Positions 36,968 to 50,425 of a stretch of DNA of 64,000 nucleotides are shown piece by piece; the first letter of the stretch is position 1, and each line of letters opens with the position of its first letter. Source of the DNA: Phoenix dactylifera. Taxonomy: Eukaryota > Streptophyta > Magnoliopsida > Arecales > Arecaceae. Made by a program: the position numbers and the translations under genes. The stretch spans positions 620,001 through 684,000 of the forward strand of contig NC_052401.1 of NCBI RefSeq assembly GCF_009389715.1. The letters are read 5' to 3'. Below the pieces are notes generated by a model. That model ran no database searches, was not told where the DNA came from, and saw nothing but the letters and a program-made list of their open reading frames with translations.

Positions 36968-39900
36968 TTATGGGCTAAGCCCCATCCCCCTCGATGACTC
37001 TAGAACCACTGTTCTAGATAAACCTTTTGTAAGCTGATCAGCCAAATTATTTTCTGATTTTACAAAATTCAAGGCAATAACATTATTTTTCAATTTATAT
37101 CTCAATGATTTATGATGTACTTTTAAGTGCCTGTTCATTTTTACATTGGCATTTTCTTGGTTGCACTTATCTATTGCAGATTTACAGTCACAATGTAAGG
37201 AGACAGGTGGTAAAGGTGACTCATCTACAGGAAGGTCTATTAGTAGATCTCTGAGCCACTCAGCCTCAATGCTAGTAGTGTTTAAAGCTATCATTTCAGA
37301 CTCCATGGTACTCCTAGATATCAAGGTTTGTTTGGTGGATTTCCAAGACACAGCAGCACCTCCTAGGAGAAAGACGTATCCTGTGGTGGATTTAACATCT
37401 AAGGTATCGCTGATCCAGTTGGCATCACTATAGCCTTCTAGAACAGCAGGAAACCCACTAAAGTGCAAACTATAGGACTTAGTACCCTTAAGATACCTAA
37501 GGATCCTTTCTAATGCGGTCCAGTGATCTTTATTTGGATTAACAGTATATCTGCTAAGTCTATTTACAGCATATGCTATGTCTGGCCTAGTGTAGTTAGT
37601 TAGGAATCCTAGTGAGCCTATGATTTGAGCATATAGGCTTTGAAGGATAGGAGTTCCTAAGTTCTTCTTAAGATGTGTAGAGGGATCAAAGGGAGTAGAG
37701 ACAGGCGGACAATCCGAATAATTAAATTTGTTGAGTATCTTGTCAACATAATGACTTTGGGATAACTCAATTCCATTTGCACTTCTAATTATTTTGGTAT
37801 TTAAAATTAAGTCAGCTTGTCCCAAGTCTTTCATATCAAACTTATGACTTAAAAATTGTTTTACTTCATCAATTATCTGAAGATCTGTCCCAAAGATCAG
37901 TATATCATCTACATAAAGGCACAAGATCACAAATTTGTGTCCAACTCTCTTATGATATACACATTCGTCTGTGCTATTGATTTCAAATCCAAATGTCATT
38001 ATGGTTTCATCAAATTTCAAATGTCATTGCTTAGGTGCTTGTTTAAGACCATAAAGAGATCTGACTAGTCTGCAAACTTTATTTTCTTGGCCTGGGGTTT
38101 TAAATCCCTCTGGTTGGTCCATATAAATTTCTTCATTTAAGTCTCCATTTAGAAAAGCTGTCTTAACATCCATTTGATGAATCACTAATCTATGAATGGA
38201 GGCTAATGCTATAAGGACCCTAATAGTAGTTATCCTAGCTACAGATGCATAAACATCAAAGAAATCTACCCCAGGTCTCTGAGTAAAGCCCTTGGCAACT
38301 AATCTAGCCTTAAATTTATCTACAGAGCCATCAGGCCTAAGTTTCTTCTTAAAGATCCATTTGCATCCTATTGTTTTACAACCAGGAAGAAGATCAGTCA
38401 ATTCCCAAGTATGGTTTTGGATAATTGATTGCATCTCATTGTCCACAGCTTCTCTCCAAAAAGGTGAATCCAAAGATTTCATTGCGTCCTCAAAGGTAGT
38501 TGGAGAGTCTTCTATTAGGAAGGTATAAAAATCATCTCCAAATATTTTCTCTATCCTGGATCTTTTACTCCTCCTAGGTTCTGCTTCTACTTCTACTGTT
38601 CTTGTCCTTATTCTACTAGAGCTACTAGCTATACCGCTATCTACTCTAGTCTTAAGTGGAAAGGTGTCTTCAAAATATGTTGCATCTCTGGCTTCTATGA
38701 TAGTGTTGTTACTAATATCATTTATTTCTGAACTTATTACCAGAAATCTATTGGCATTACTATTGGCTGCATAACCTATGAATATGGCATCCACTGTTTT
38801 AGGGCCTATTTTCTTTCTCTTAAAATCAGGTATTTTTACTTTTGCCAAGCACCCCCACACTTTTAAATAGCTAAGATTAGGTTTTCTATGTTTCCAAACT
38901 TCATATGGGGTTAGATCATTATTTTTAGAGGGAATTCTATTAAGGATATAACAGGCTGAAACAAGAGCTTCCCCCCACAAATTTTCTGGTACTCCTGAGC
39001 TTATAAGCATGGAGTTCACCATATCCATTAAAGTCCTATTCTTCCTTTCTGCTACTCCATTTGATTGGGGAGAATAGGGTGCAGTCACTTCATGAATGAT
39101 TCCATGATCTTCACAGAATTGAGTTATGTCATTTGATGTATATTCACCTCCCCGATCTGATCTAAGAATTTTAATTTTCTTTTCCTGTTGGTTCTCAGCT
39201 TCAATCTTAAAAATTTTAAATTTGCTGAGCACCTCATCCTTGGTTTTAATTAGGTAGATGTAACAGAACTTCGATAGATCATCTATAAATATTACAAAGT
39301 ATCTGTTACCTCCCCTAGAAGTTCTACCAGAGTCACAAACATCACTATGAATCAACTCTAATAGATCAGAATCCCTATTAACAGATTTAAAAGGCTTCCT
39401 AGGGAGTTTGGCTTCTACACAAGTTTGACATTTCTCATGGTTCTTGAGATCACTTTTTGGTATTAGATTTAGGTTCATAAGTTGCTTAATTGAATTATAA
39501 TTTACATGACCTAATCTACCATGCCAAATAGAAGGAGGCTCTATATTCATAATCAAAGGATTTTCATTTATTGAAGGAGCTATTACATTCAATTTGAACA
39601 ATCCTTCACTAAGGAATCCTTTTCCAATAAACATAACACCATGAGAAATTACAACCTTATTGGACTCAAAGACAAGACGAAAGCCTTGCTGGACAAGCAA
39701 AGAACCACTAATGAGGTTTCTCCTAACAACTGGAACATGTTGGACGCCGTGCAGTGACAGGACTTTTCCAGAGGTAAGCTTTAAGTCCACACGTCCTACT
39801 CCTAACACACGTGCCTCCGAGCTGTTTGCCATGATCACAGCTCCTCCACTTGAGATCTGGTAAGAAGAAAACCTGGAACGATCCGAACAAATATGAATAC

Positions 39901-40945
39901 CAGCTCCGGTATCAATCCACCAATCTAGTGCTTGTAAAGTCATGTTAACTTCAGGAGTGAAGGAAACAGACCTGAAAGCTGTCTCAGAGGAGCCAGCGCC
40001 GAAAGTCACCATGTTGACTTGAGCACTGGATGTGTGTGGACCCTTCTTCTTAGATTGAAGAGGTGCAGTCTTCTTATAGAAGCACTGTGGAGACAAATGG
40101 TTGGTCCGACCACACACATAACAGAAACGAGCACCACCTTCCTCTTTCTTCTTCTTCTGCTCCTGGGATTGAATAGGCTTCCCATTGTAGTGGTGGTTAG
40201 GGTTTCTAGGGTTGTAGGGTTTCTTCTTGAAATTCTTACGGAAGGGTCGGTTCTGATTTTTCTTAGGAGGAGCTTCTACATTATATGCATTATTTTTAGA
40301 TCCAGTAGAGGTATTATTTCTGAGCCTATGCTGCTCTTCAATCCTAATGGAGTTTAAGACTTGGGTTAGGGTGAGAATTCCTTGGGTATGGCTCAGGGTC
40401 TTAGCAAAATCAGACCAGGAAGTAGGTAGTTTATCTATCAAACAGGCTACCTGGAATGATTCATCCAAATTGGTTCCATTAGCCCTAAGCTGGTGGATCA
40501 GGGTTTCAAATTCATGAATTTGGTCATTCATAGGCTTTGAGTCCACCATCCTAAACTTATTGAAATCGGAGGCCTTGAACCTCTTTACCCCAGCATCATC
40601 AAGACCATATTTGCTATCTAGGGTGTCCCAGAGTTCTTTGGCACTCTTGGCTGTGTAATAGATATCATACAGCCTCTCAGAAAGAGCACCTAGAATTCTA
40701 TGGATACAATGATAATCTATCTCATCAGGTGTCCTAGAGGGTGTGCTAGTGGAGGCAGAATGTTCAGTGTTGGAAGAGGTAGTTGGGTTGGACCCGTTAT
40801 CAACTTCGATCGTACTTTCACCTATGGCTGAGATTAACCCTAATGTGGTGAGCCAGAACCGCATTTGGTTCTGCCACCTCCTAAAGTTATGGCCATCAAA
40901 TTTTTCAGGTTTGGCACTAAGATGGTCACTAGTGTTTGAGGCCAT
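36968..40945 (-). pseudogene. Copia gag-pol polyprotein, fossil
   Basis: One long minus-strand coding region starting MASNTSDHL. Domains in order: gag (UBN2-type, KFDGHNFRRWQNQM), CCHC knuckle CYVCGRTNHLSPQC, aspartic protease WWIDTGAGIHIC, pre-integrase HGRLGHVNY, integrase core (HSDVCDSG, IDDLSKFCYIY, SDRGGEYTS, NGVAERKNRTL), reverse transcriptase ([24 protein letters not shown]), and RNase H ([40 protein letters not shown]). All domains are present, with about one break. The copia lineage was not assigned. Confidence 0.93.
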
Positions 40946-41782
40946 AGGATCAGGGTTACAGAATAGTGACAGAAACCTGATTGAAATCAAAAAATCTATG
41001 TCAAAAGATTGCAGTAATATTTATATTGAACTTTGGATGTCTAATTGATATATCCAAAAAACTAATAGCCAGATCAGCTCCAGATCGGTGGTGGAGCACT
41101 AGGCTCACTTAAGTACCAGCCTTTCTTAGGCACGTATGCCTTTTTGACAAGCTTTTCTTAGACAGTATTAGTTAATGGATATAATCACTAGAAATCACAC
41201 AAATTCAATATTTAAAATAACCTAAATGCAAATTTAAATTAGATATTGTGGATTAACTAATTTCAAAATTTTTCGTTTGAATTTTCCGAATTAGCAATGA
41301 TTGATTACTAATTTAGTAGTAGCAAATCAATTATTTTAATTTTGATCTAAAATATCAATTTAATGAATTATATGTTAGATTTGAATTATTGCCTTATTGA
41401 AATAATTGATTACTAATTTTATGGCAAATCAATTATTGTAATTAAGATCTAAAATGTCAATTCAGCGAATTAAAATATTTATTCCTTTATTAGAATAATT
41501 TATTGAGATCTAATAAGTCAATTCAATAGATTAACTATTATGTATCAACCAAATTCCGAATTTTCCGTTTGAATGGGATCTGGAAATTACTCCTTGAGAA
41601 GTCCAAATGGAGGTATAATAAACCTCTTGGAGGTTAACCAAATTATTAACTCTTTAGAATAATTTATTATTGATGATGTGCTAGCAAAAACAATTATTGC
41701 AATTAAAATCTAATATGCCACAATTGCAATAAAGAATTTAATTAATTATATATTACTAACAAAAATAAGCACTTCTTTGGAT
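40946..41782 (-). other. Copia untranslated leader
   Basis: AT-rich leader between the 5' LTR and gag. A block opening ttgattacta recurs at 41301 and 41405, a loose tandem repeat of about 104 bp. No good match to the initiator-Met primer site is seen next to the LTR. Confidence 0.6.
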
Positions 41783-42679
41783 TGTTAGCAATATATCTCC
41801 TAACTAAATAAATAAATCTATAAATTCAATTAATAAAAAAAAACCTTAAAGGAAATAATATACATGCATATCATTCGGCATCCAAATAATTCTATTTTAA
41901 TACAAAATAAATCTATTCTAGCACAAAGTAAATCTATGCATTTAATAAGTTTATATCATAGAATTTCAAATCCTACCAATCTACTAATATTAAATTAAAA
42001 ATAAAGGTAGAAGAAAGTAGCCTGATTGAAAGCAGGTCGAAGCGCGTAGACGCTGTCCCAAAGAAGTATTTGCCCCCACGTACGGGTCATCCGGCAATCC
42101 TTCTCGGAGATACGACGACCCTACAACCTCTTCTTCGGCACGTCTCGGAAGAAGTCAAAGCGAACCCGATCGGACTTGCAGATCCAGCAAAGAACGGAAT
42201 GAAAAGAACTAAATAAACTGAATAAAAAATGTAAAATAAAATTTGGAAGTGGCTAAGAGGGAGAAGAATTTTTCCAGAATTTTTCCACTATTTTTCTGAA
42301 ATTTTTCGTGTATCAAAAGAGATGAAATAGGGGGTATATATAGGGGTTTTACGCAGGGGCAAAATGGTCTTTTTGGCGGACGCGTCCGCGCTCTTCACGT
42401 GAACGTGGGCAACGTGCGCCTGTCCGCTGGCATGTTCCCATTTAAACCAAAAACGCCCGTTGGGCGTTTCCAATTCAAACGGGCATGCCCGTTTTATTTC
42501 TCAAACGTGCACGCGGCCCGACACCGGCCGCGTGCGCATTTAATTCCTTCTTTGAAAATCCCCGGTTGTTTCCGAAACTAAACGCGTAACGCCCGCTGGG
42601 CGTTACCTTTTCGTTTTCCCTCTTAAACGCGCACGCGGCCAAATTTCGGGCTGCGTGCGCATTTAAATTTTTCCTAACA
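41783..42679 (-). repeat. Copia 5' LTR (right end)
   Basis: 897 bp, about 99% identical to the other LTR. As the upstream LTR of the leftward element it would carry the promoter. Confidence 0.95.
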
Positions 42680-42684
42680 AGTGC

Positions 42685-44109
42685 CTCATCATAAAAGAAA
42701 AGAGATCTCCTCTATAACACTTAAGAGTTGTGTTTGATACTCCAATATGCCAAATTCCAGGCACAAAATCTTGCTTTGAATCAACTCTCGAATGCTTGGT
42801 TATACTTGCCTTGAAAGCAAGCCGCACCTTTGGGTGCCAAAGTTTGCCACTTAAGATATTTAACCTTCGGACATAATAAATAACACGAACTATTACATGT
42901 ATGATGACTCCTTTGAATTCCCAAATGGCCTTATTCCACCATGTAATGATTTCACCCAAGAAAATAAAAAAAATGATTTTGTACCCACAGAACATTAATT
43001 TTGTACGATCCTAAAGTAATAAAAATGCCGGAAGGTAGGGTGGGGAGGTTTCTCCCAAACATTCTCAACCTTCAATTGTTTTATGCTTCCTTTAGACTCT
43101 CTCTGATTTCTTTTTCATCGTGCTGCTTTTCAAAGTTCTCTCCCGAACACTCTCTTCCTCATGTAAGCAGAAGTCCCCGCATGAGAGTCCTTTAAAGCGT
43201 GGTAGCTAAGCAAAGTCAAATATGGATTCTTTAAACACCATAGTTGAGAAATTTGTATTAAAAATATGATTTAAATTACATATATTGTTCATAGCACTAG
43301 TGTGCTTTATATTCAAATTGAGCTCATAGATATAGTAAGATACAACAATAAAGTTCTATGATTATGAGAAAAATACTAGAGGACATATATATATAGTATA
43401 ATATAATAACAAAATTTTATGATTTGATATAAATACTAAATTTGAATATAACAATCAGACTCCATAATTTTTAGAGATTGATCTAAGTTGATATATCAAG
43501 ATTATGCATGCAATATGTAATAACTATGATATCTAATACCGTACATACTATAATAGACGAGATTGTACTTGATTCTGACAACTATAATATATCAGAAGGC
43601 ACTGTAAGTCTGGTAATCAAGGAGGAGGTCATGGCGGTTGAGGACGACCATACTGTGATATTTAATACCGTGCATGCATGTTATATTATGATAGATGTGA
43701 TTGGGCATAATTCTCACTTAATAGTAGCGTTGACGGGTCCACGACGTTGGTTTCTTTTTCCCCGGTGAATTAATTTTATCCCACTGTCCCCGTTTAACAG
43801 ACTTGGAGACCTCTGAATGGAATAAATAAAGGCAACGGTGTTTCCAAGTGCTAACTGCCGCACTGATTGAGAGCTTGAGACCAGGAGCTATATGTAACAG
43901 AAAACAGCAAGTTCCAGTGAATCCAATCCTGTCACATAATCCTACACATGGTGGGACCATGGCTTATTCCCATACTTTTGGGTGCTGAGTTGGCTGTTCC
44001 CTATTACCTCCATGGAACCAAAGCTCCCGCTGAGCCAATTAGTTTGTGTCACGAATTTTACTACACTCATTATTGCACTTCATTTGTCTTTGCCACCATC
44101 GTTTTCCTC
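42685..44109. other. DIR-1 upstream region, copy 2
   Basis: Matches 55684-57103 closely and copy 1 more loosely. AT-rich, with no gene seen. The 3' side of the copia target (gcctcatcataaaag) begins here. Confidence 0.5.
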
Positions 44110-44119
44110 TATAAATATA
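44110..44119 (+). promoter_or_regulatory. TATA box of DIR-1, copy 2
   Basis: TATAAATATA, 65 bp before the ATG at 44175. Confidence 0.65.
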
Positions 44120-44174
44120 GCTTCCATGATTCCATCTTAGCTTAATTCCATGCCCTCCACGCATTGGCAGAAAA

Positions 44175-44752
44175 ATGGCTACCATCACCACAACCATTTC
44201 ATCTCTTCTTTTTGGCATGCTCCTCCCATCCCTCTTCCTCCCCACTTGCGGCCTAACTAATGCAAAAACCCAGGCCCATTTCTCCAAACCAGCCCACATG
44301 AAGCTAAGGCAGAAGGTAAGCCACCTCCACTTCTTCTTCCATGACGTAGTGAGCGGCCGCAAGGCGACGGCGGTGCCGGTCACCGATCCAGTCATGCCTT
44401 TGCCATCGAGCTTCGGCAAGATCGTCATGATGGATGATTTGCTGACGGAGGGGCCGGAGCCGACTTCGAAACCCGTGGGCCGGGCTTAGGGGATGTATGC
44501 ATTTGCGGCCCAGCAGGAGCTGGGCCTGCTCATGGTCATGAACTTGGTGTTCACAGAGGGGAAGTACAACGGCAGCGTGCTCACCGTGCTCGGACGGAAC
44601 CGGTGCTTCACCGGGTACGGGAGATGCCGGTGGTCGGAGGGAGCGGGCTGTTCCGATTCGCCCGGGGCTATGCTTAGGCCCAAACCCACTGGTTGGATCC
44701 CAACACGGGGGATGCCATTGTTGAGTACAATGCTTACGTGCTGCACTACTGA
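44175..44752 (+). pseudogene. Dirigent pseudogene DIR-1, copy 2
   Basis: Signal peptide intact (MATITTTISSLLFGMLLPSLF), followed by the dirigent N-half with HDVVSGRKA. Lesions: the shared TAG at 44487; a 1-nt loss after cggaacc near 44600 that shifts the GRNPVL frame (shared with copy 3); and a private CAG-to-TAG change in the YAQAQ motif near 44674. The 15-nt stretch lost from copy 1 (caggagctgggcctg) is present. Product expected: at most a 104-aa fragment lacking the C-terminal strands. Confidence 0.9.
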
Positions 44753-44900
44753 ACTGAACCTAATAGTTGAAGTGCCGCTTGAAGAAATAATTAGCTGTAG
44801 GTCTTCTTCTTTTCATTTTTGAGTGTTGATCTTTAAGCAGACCGGTGTCTTTATTTGATACTTTTCTTCCTCGGTAGATGCTGAGGCTCCTTTTCACTGT

Positions 44901-45372
44901 GGGCTCGTTTGGTTCGCAGGAAAACGAGGGGGGAAAGTGTGGTCAACGGGAAAGTAATGAAATGCCTCTTGTTTGGTTGGAGTTTTCAAAGGAGAGAGAT
45001 GGGAAAGTTGTATTCCCATGGGAATATGATTCCCACATTTCATGGAAAAGTCTTTCCCATGAGAAACATGGGAAAGTTACTTTCCCATGAGGTGGAAATC
45101 ACTCCTTTTTTATTTTTTCCCAAAAAAACCCTTTAGCATTAAAGAGGCATTAAAGACCTAATTTTTATTAAGGGCATAATAGGAATTATACATAACTTTC
45201 CTAGGAAAGTGGATGGTCAACCAAACATAAGCATTTTGGAAATTTTAGTCACTTTCCCATGGTTAACCAAACATGTCAAAAGTACTTTCCTAGGTATCCT
45301 CTTCCTAGGAATCTGATTCCCAGGAATCATATTCCTAGGAGAGAAAATACTTCCCGCGAACCAAACGAGCCC
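44901..45372. mobile_element. 472-bp MITE, private to copy 2
   Basis: Terminal inverted repeats of 22 bp with one mismatch, starting GGGCTCGTTTGGTTCGC. Flanked by TGT at 44898-44900 and 45373-45375 (a 5-bp CTGTG reading is also possible). Internal palindromes include tttcccatgggaa and ttcctaggaa words. No ORF. The GGGCTCGTTTGG end is Harbinger/Tourist-like, though that group prefers TAA or TTA targets. The site is empty in copies 1 and 3. Confidence 0.88.
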
Positions 45373-45627
45373 TGTGTCTTTGTGGGAGTTACCTTCAGTT
45401 GGATTGGATTCATAACATAACAGTTTGTTTTATCCCTCGGACGGTACCGCCTTTTTGTTTGCATGGACGGCTTGTCAGTTGTCGCTGAGCAGTGAAACAA
45501 AAGACGAAGTATTGGTGGCCGTGTGAGACCTACCTGGTTCACAAGGGCGTCTCCACCGAGTCCGGATGCTACTGAATTACACCCCGTGGCCAAATGATCC
45601 AGATGGTGAGGAATTCATAGAAAGATT

Positions 45628-48600
45628 TGTCACGCCCCGGCCAGATTCCGCGCATGATATGGCCATACTATCGAAGAGTACGGCCCACGATAACACGAAG
45701 CCAAACGTTTCATTTAGTTTTCAAATCCATCTCAAATATAATAGAATAAATATGAATCCAATTTCATTATTTATTAAATAAAAACCAATATTAATTCAAA
45801 GCTTCTAAATCCAAACATAAATACTAAGCCTATAATCCTTAATATTCAGAAAATCATTAACTATAAATTTGTAGTCAATTTAAAATACTAAAATTTTTCT
45901 ACAAAATTGTCAAGCGTGCTAGCACCAACTCCACGTCTAGACCATCTTCTGTCCCTACTGATCCTATTCACCTAGCGAGAGAAAAATAAAATAAAGGTAT
46001 ACGAGCGACACAGCTCAATGAGTAAACCTTTCACTACCTTACTAGATCAAGCATAAGTTTTTCATGCTAATGCATCATTGAAGAAAAATAACAGGTATTC
46101 CAAAATAATCATTTCATAACATAGTATATTAAAAACAGGTTATATAGCAAATCATGCATGAACAAATCATCCATCTTTCATCAATAATTTCATAAATCGT
46201 TTTTCATGTTATGTAATCCTATCACGAAATTCAAAATATTGCTCACATATATTTGTGTTATGGTCACTATAACCTGTAACAGGGTTGTCTTCGTAATCGA
46301 CAAGATTTAAAAGTTCATATTTGTCACCAACTTTAATCCATTAACAGAAGGCCGTTTTCGTTGGATGCTAGCTCTAAGACGTCGATTGAAATTCATGATC
46401 AGATTATATGATAAAACACTTATTTTTTTCTTAAAACATACACATAAAAAAGTGAAAAATACTAAATGATATGATCTGATTCATAACAGAGCTATTTTCA
46501 TTAGAATATTAATGAAAATTTATTTCATAATAAAGCCTGATTTTCATGATACAAATGCTAATCCAAAATTTTAAGAAAAGTGTGATATTTTCACAAGCAG
46601 ATTTTATGCATGAAAGACATGATTATAAAAAGTACAAGATCTACTTACAGTTCAAAAACTAGTAAGAAGTATAAGATTTACTTACCTGTTTCGCCTTAAG
46701 CCGTCAAACTTCACTAGGTGATTCAGTCAACCCTATTAACAACATTAAAAGCGAGATTAATTTCCATTTGAAATAAATAAGAAAGGAGAGAGAGAGAGAG
46801 TTGGTCGAGTGACAGTGTTCGATGGTTCCGGATGGTTTAGGACCGAGCGACTCGATCAACAAATCATAGGGCATAAACTCGATCAAGGCTTAGATTAGCC
46901 AACATGGTTCATCAATGAAGGTTTTAAGGACATTCAACAAGGCTAGGATGATCAGTCCAGTAGGTAGCCCGGGCACCAGAGTAGAACTGTGCCCTTTACA
47001 AGGTTAACTCGGGTTCGTAGATCAAGTCAACAGGACCCGATACTGGGTTCCTTGGACATTCTAGAGAGAGAAAGTGAAGAGAGAAAGTAGAGAGGAGAGA
47101 GAAGGTGGAGAGAGAAAGTGGAGAGAGAGGAAAGAGAAGGTAGAGAGAAAGTGGAGAGAGGAGAGGGAAGGTAGAGAGAGAAAGTGGAAAAAGAAAGTGG
47201 AGAGAGAGAGAAAATGAGAGAGGATAGCTCTCTTTCTCTCTCTCATCCTCTTCTCTTCTTTTTCTTCCCTTGTTCTTTTCTTCTTTCTTCTCCCATTGCA
47301 ACAACAAAGAAAAGAGGGGTGGCTGATGATGGTGACTGCAACAGTTCGGCGGTAGTGGCAATGGCGGTGGCGATGGCCAGCGGCGGCGGCTGATTGGTGA
47401 GGAAATCCAAAAAAAAGATCCAAAAATAGGGGAATCAGACTCTCCTTGACTTCCAGCCATTGGCTGCTCACCGACTGTAGGGTGTTGCCCACAATAACAC
47501 AAAGCCCATAATAACAATATTCTTTCATATAACATGATAAAATTTGTCCAACTTATATCTAAATCAAATATTTGAATATTGAAAACTACAACCCAAACTT
47601 TATAGTCATCGCTACTTCTATGACAGCTTGTAACTATGCTTTAAGCTTTATTTTTTCAACCTTCATTCATTTATTCTTTTCCACTCCTAGCAACTTTATT
47701 TATCTTAAAAAAATATAAAGAGACAAATGAGCTTTGGAGTTCAGTAAGTAACTATGCACCATCTTACCAGATCAAGTATGAGTTTTTCCATGTCAATATA
47801 TCATTTAAAGAAAATAAGAGACAATCCAAAATAAGCATTCATAACACATATATTAAAACAAGTCAAAAAGGAACTCATGCATGCATAAATCATTTATTTT
47901 CCACAAACATGCTTCAAGTTTATTTTGCAAATAAATGCATAAATTATTCTTCTAACATTTAGCTTCAAAATCTTGCTCGCAGATATTCGCGCTACGGTCA
48001 CTATAACCCATAATATGGCTATTTTCGTAATCGACAAGATTTTATAGTTTACATTCGTTACTAACTTTAACCCATTGGCTGAGGGCCGTTTTCTTTAGAT
48101 GCTAGCTCTAAGGTGTCGATTGGCCTCCATTTTTAGAGGCAGTCATAGTTATCTAAGAGCTTATAAAATATTTCACAAATAATACTTTAATAAGTAGGTT
48201 GAAAATGTTAAATGACATCGCAAAACTTTAAATAATTATGCCATATATGAAATTTTACATAACCATAAGTCATTTACTATTAAGTATTCTAATTATGCCA
48301 CATATATCATTTTCATGCAATTTTTCATAAATCATATGTAGATCATTTACAACAAAGTACTCAGTAAAGATGCTATTTGACCAAAAATATGGATTATTTT
48401 CAACCGTATGCTTGGGTTTAAACTTTTAAAAAAAATGCAAGATCAATCATATCAAATATAATTCATAATTTTTCTTACTAAAAATTAATCAATTATTTAA
48501 AATTAATAAGATTTATGCCAAAATTATTTACCTCTGTTCGTTCAAAAATTTTTAGATTCAGTTGGATAGCTCTGCTGCACAAAATTGTTTAAAATAAATT

Positions 48601-49380
48601 ACTTGCTATTTACCTTTTTAAAAAAAACAATTCGAAATGAATTTGGGCCGGCTTCAAGTTCTGATTGGGTAAGTCGGATTTGGATATACAAATCTAGTAA
48701 AGAGAGAATGCTTGCACCAAGGATGGACATTTCTCTCTCCCCCTCCCCCTTTTTTTTTTCTCCTTTTCTCTTTTCTTCTTCCTCTTTCTTCTTTTCTTCT
48801 TTTCTTTTCTTCTTTTCTTCTCCTTCATCGCCCTCCCCTCTTTTCTTCCCCGTGAAACTGGAGGGGGAAGGGCGAGAGCCCACCCCACCTAAGACAGAGA
48901 AGGGGAAGGAGGCCTCTAGCCCGACGGTGGCGCGGCCGAGGGCCGGCGGGCGGTAGGGTGGAACCACCAGATATGCTCTCCCCCCTTCTCTTCTTCTTCT
49001 TCTTTTTCTTCTTCTTCTTCTTCTTTTTCCTTATTCCGGCGGCCCTTTGCCGGATTCCAGCCATTGTCGATCGATCGGAAGGAGGGGGAGACAAGAGAAG
49101 GAAATGCGAAGGGTATGGAAGGCCTTACCTTGCTCCGATGAGGCGTTGCACCTCGACCCCGGCGGCACAAGCGAGGGCACAGTCAGCTCAAGCAGGAGAA
49201 GGGACGAAGATGGAGGAGGAATAAGAAGATGGATGGAGGTGGAGTGGAATCGAGGGTTTTTTAAGCCCCAGAGAGGGAGTGTAGCGATCGGCCGTTCGTC
49301 AGTTACAACCGTCTAACGGCCGCGGCGGTTGGGCCTGCCGACTTTGGGCTAAGTCAGGCCCAGTTGGCTTGATTCTTACA
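45628..49380. repeat. 3.7-kb composite non-coding repeat, copy 2
   Basis: Same content as 25887-29603 with two diverged sub-units. GA/CT microsatellites at about 47063-47260 and 48735-48830 differ in length from the other copies. Confidence 0.6.
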
Positions 49381-49749
49381 GACTGTGTAAGCCCAAACCT
49401 CCGCGAGAGGACTGCGAATACTGAAGCAAAAGACTGAATCTTCCATGAAATCTATCACATTGAATGCTGTGACGACGACACAACAACAACAGCTATGGTA
49501 ACTCTTAAATAAAAAGCATGGATGCAAGGAAAATGTTTTGAAAACTAATCCGGCCATGGGTCGGCACCTCCAACTAGAGTACAGCAAATAATACAAGTCT
49601 AATTATCCCAATTGGTGTAATGTTAATTGGACCACTTTATGGGACGAGTCCCGTTCGACAGATGCTATATCACATCAGTTAATTTCAAAAAAATAATAAT
49701 ATTTAATTATCTTTTGTAGGTCCTTGCTAATTATCAATTATGTTCTATT
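49381..49749. other. Non-coding DNA before the LINE relic, copy 2
   Basis: No gene is seen. Missing from copy 1 by deletion and present in copy 3. Confidence 0.5.
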
Positions 49750-50425
49750 TAGATGCCCCCATGCAGCTCAGGTGTGGGGTAGGATCATGAACTCACCGCA
49801 GGTAGTGACTTAAGTAGAGGACTTCTTAAGCCAGCTGAAGGGAGCTCGGTGGCGACCAAGCACTCTGGAGTTGGATATTAGATGTGCCTATGTGGCCTAT
49901 CATATAAGGCTAGACAGAAATACCCAAATTTTTCAGGGTAGAAGTATGCACTCGAAGACAGTGGCGGGTAGGGCTGTACTTCACCCCTACCCCCTTGCTT
50001 TTTCAAGGTTGATTTTGATGGCAGTATCGTTGACAATAGAGAAAGAGGTGGAGTGGGCTTTGTGATCAGGGATCATGAGTCTAAGCTCATTGCGGCCGAC
50101 ATGTCTTCGATGAATCAGTCAGTGGTGCAGAGTTGAGAGCTGCATGGGAGGACATTGTCTTTGCCAAATGGGTCTTAGGGGCGACTTGTATTCAGCTTGA
50201 GGGCGACGCGGCCATAGTGATTGATTGGATTTATAAGAGTGTTGATAGGGACAGACGTTCGAATTGGCATATGCTTTGTTGGATATATGTAAGATTGTGA
50301 GTGGGCTGATGGCATTCCGAGCTACCCAATGTCTATCGGAAGGCAAACAGTGTTGCCTCCTATGCGGCGCACTACTCAGAAGAATTTTGTTGGGAGGGCA
50401 CGGACGCTGCTCCCCCACCCCTTCG
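49750..50425 (+). mobile_element. LINE C-terminal relic, copy 2
   Basis: Starts in a CPHAAQVWGRI-like segment (the region between reverse transcriptase and RNase H in plant LINEs), then VDFDGSIVDN, GGVGFVIRDHESKL, ELRAAWEDIVFAKW and EGDAAIVIDWI, with stops. The 3' end is shortened by about 150 bp relative to copy 3. Confidence 0.75.

Larger units (their letters stand above)
35545..42679 (-). mobile_element. Ty1/copia LTR retrotransposon, near whole
   Basis: A 7135-bp element transcribed leftward. The LTRs of 896 and 897 bp both run TGTTAGCAATATATC...TTTTTCCTAACA on the plus strand. The target duplication agtgc lies at 35540-35544 and 42680-42684, and module copy 3 keeps the uninterrupted site. 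The two LTRs differ by about 8 substitutions and one 1-nt indel, about 0.9%. At a commonly assumed 1.3e-8 per site per year that is roughly 0.3-0.4 million years (inference). It looks near whole, with about one break in the polyprotein. Integrase lies before reverse transcriptase, as in copia. Confidence 0.96.
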
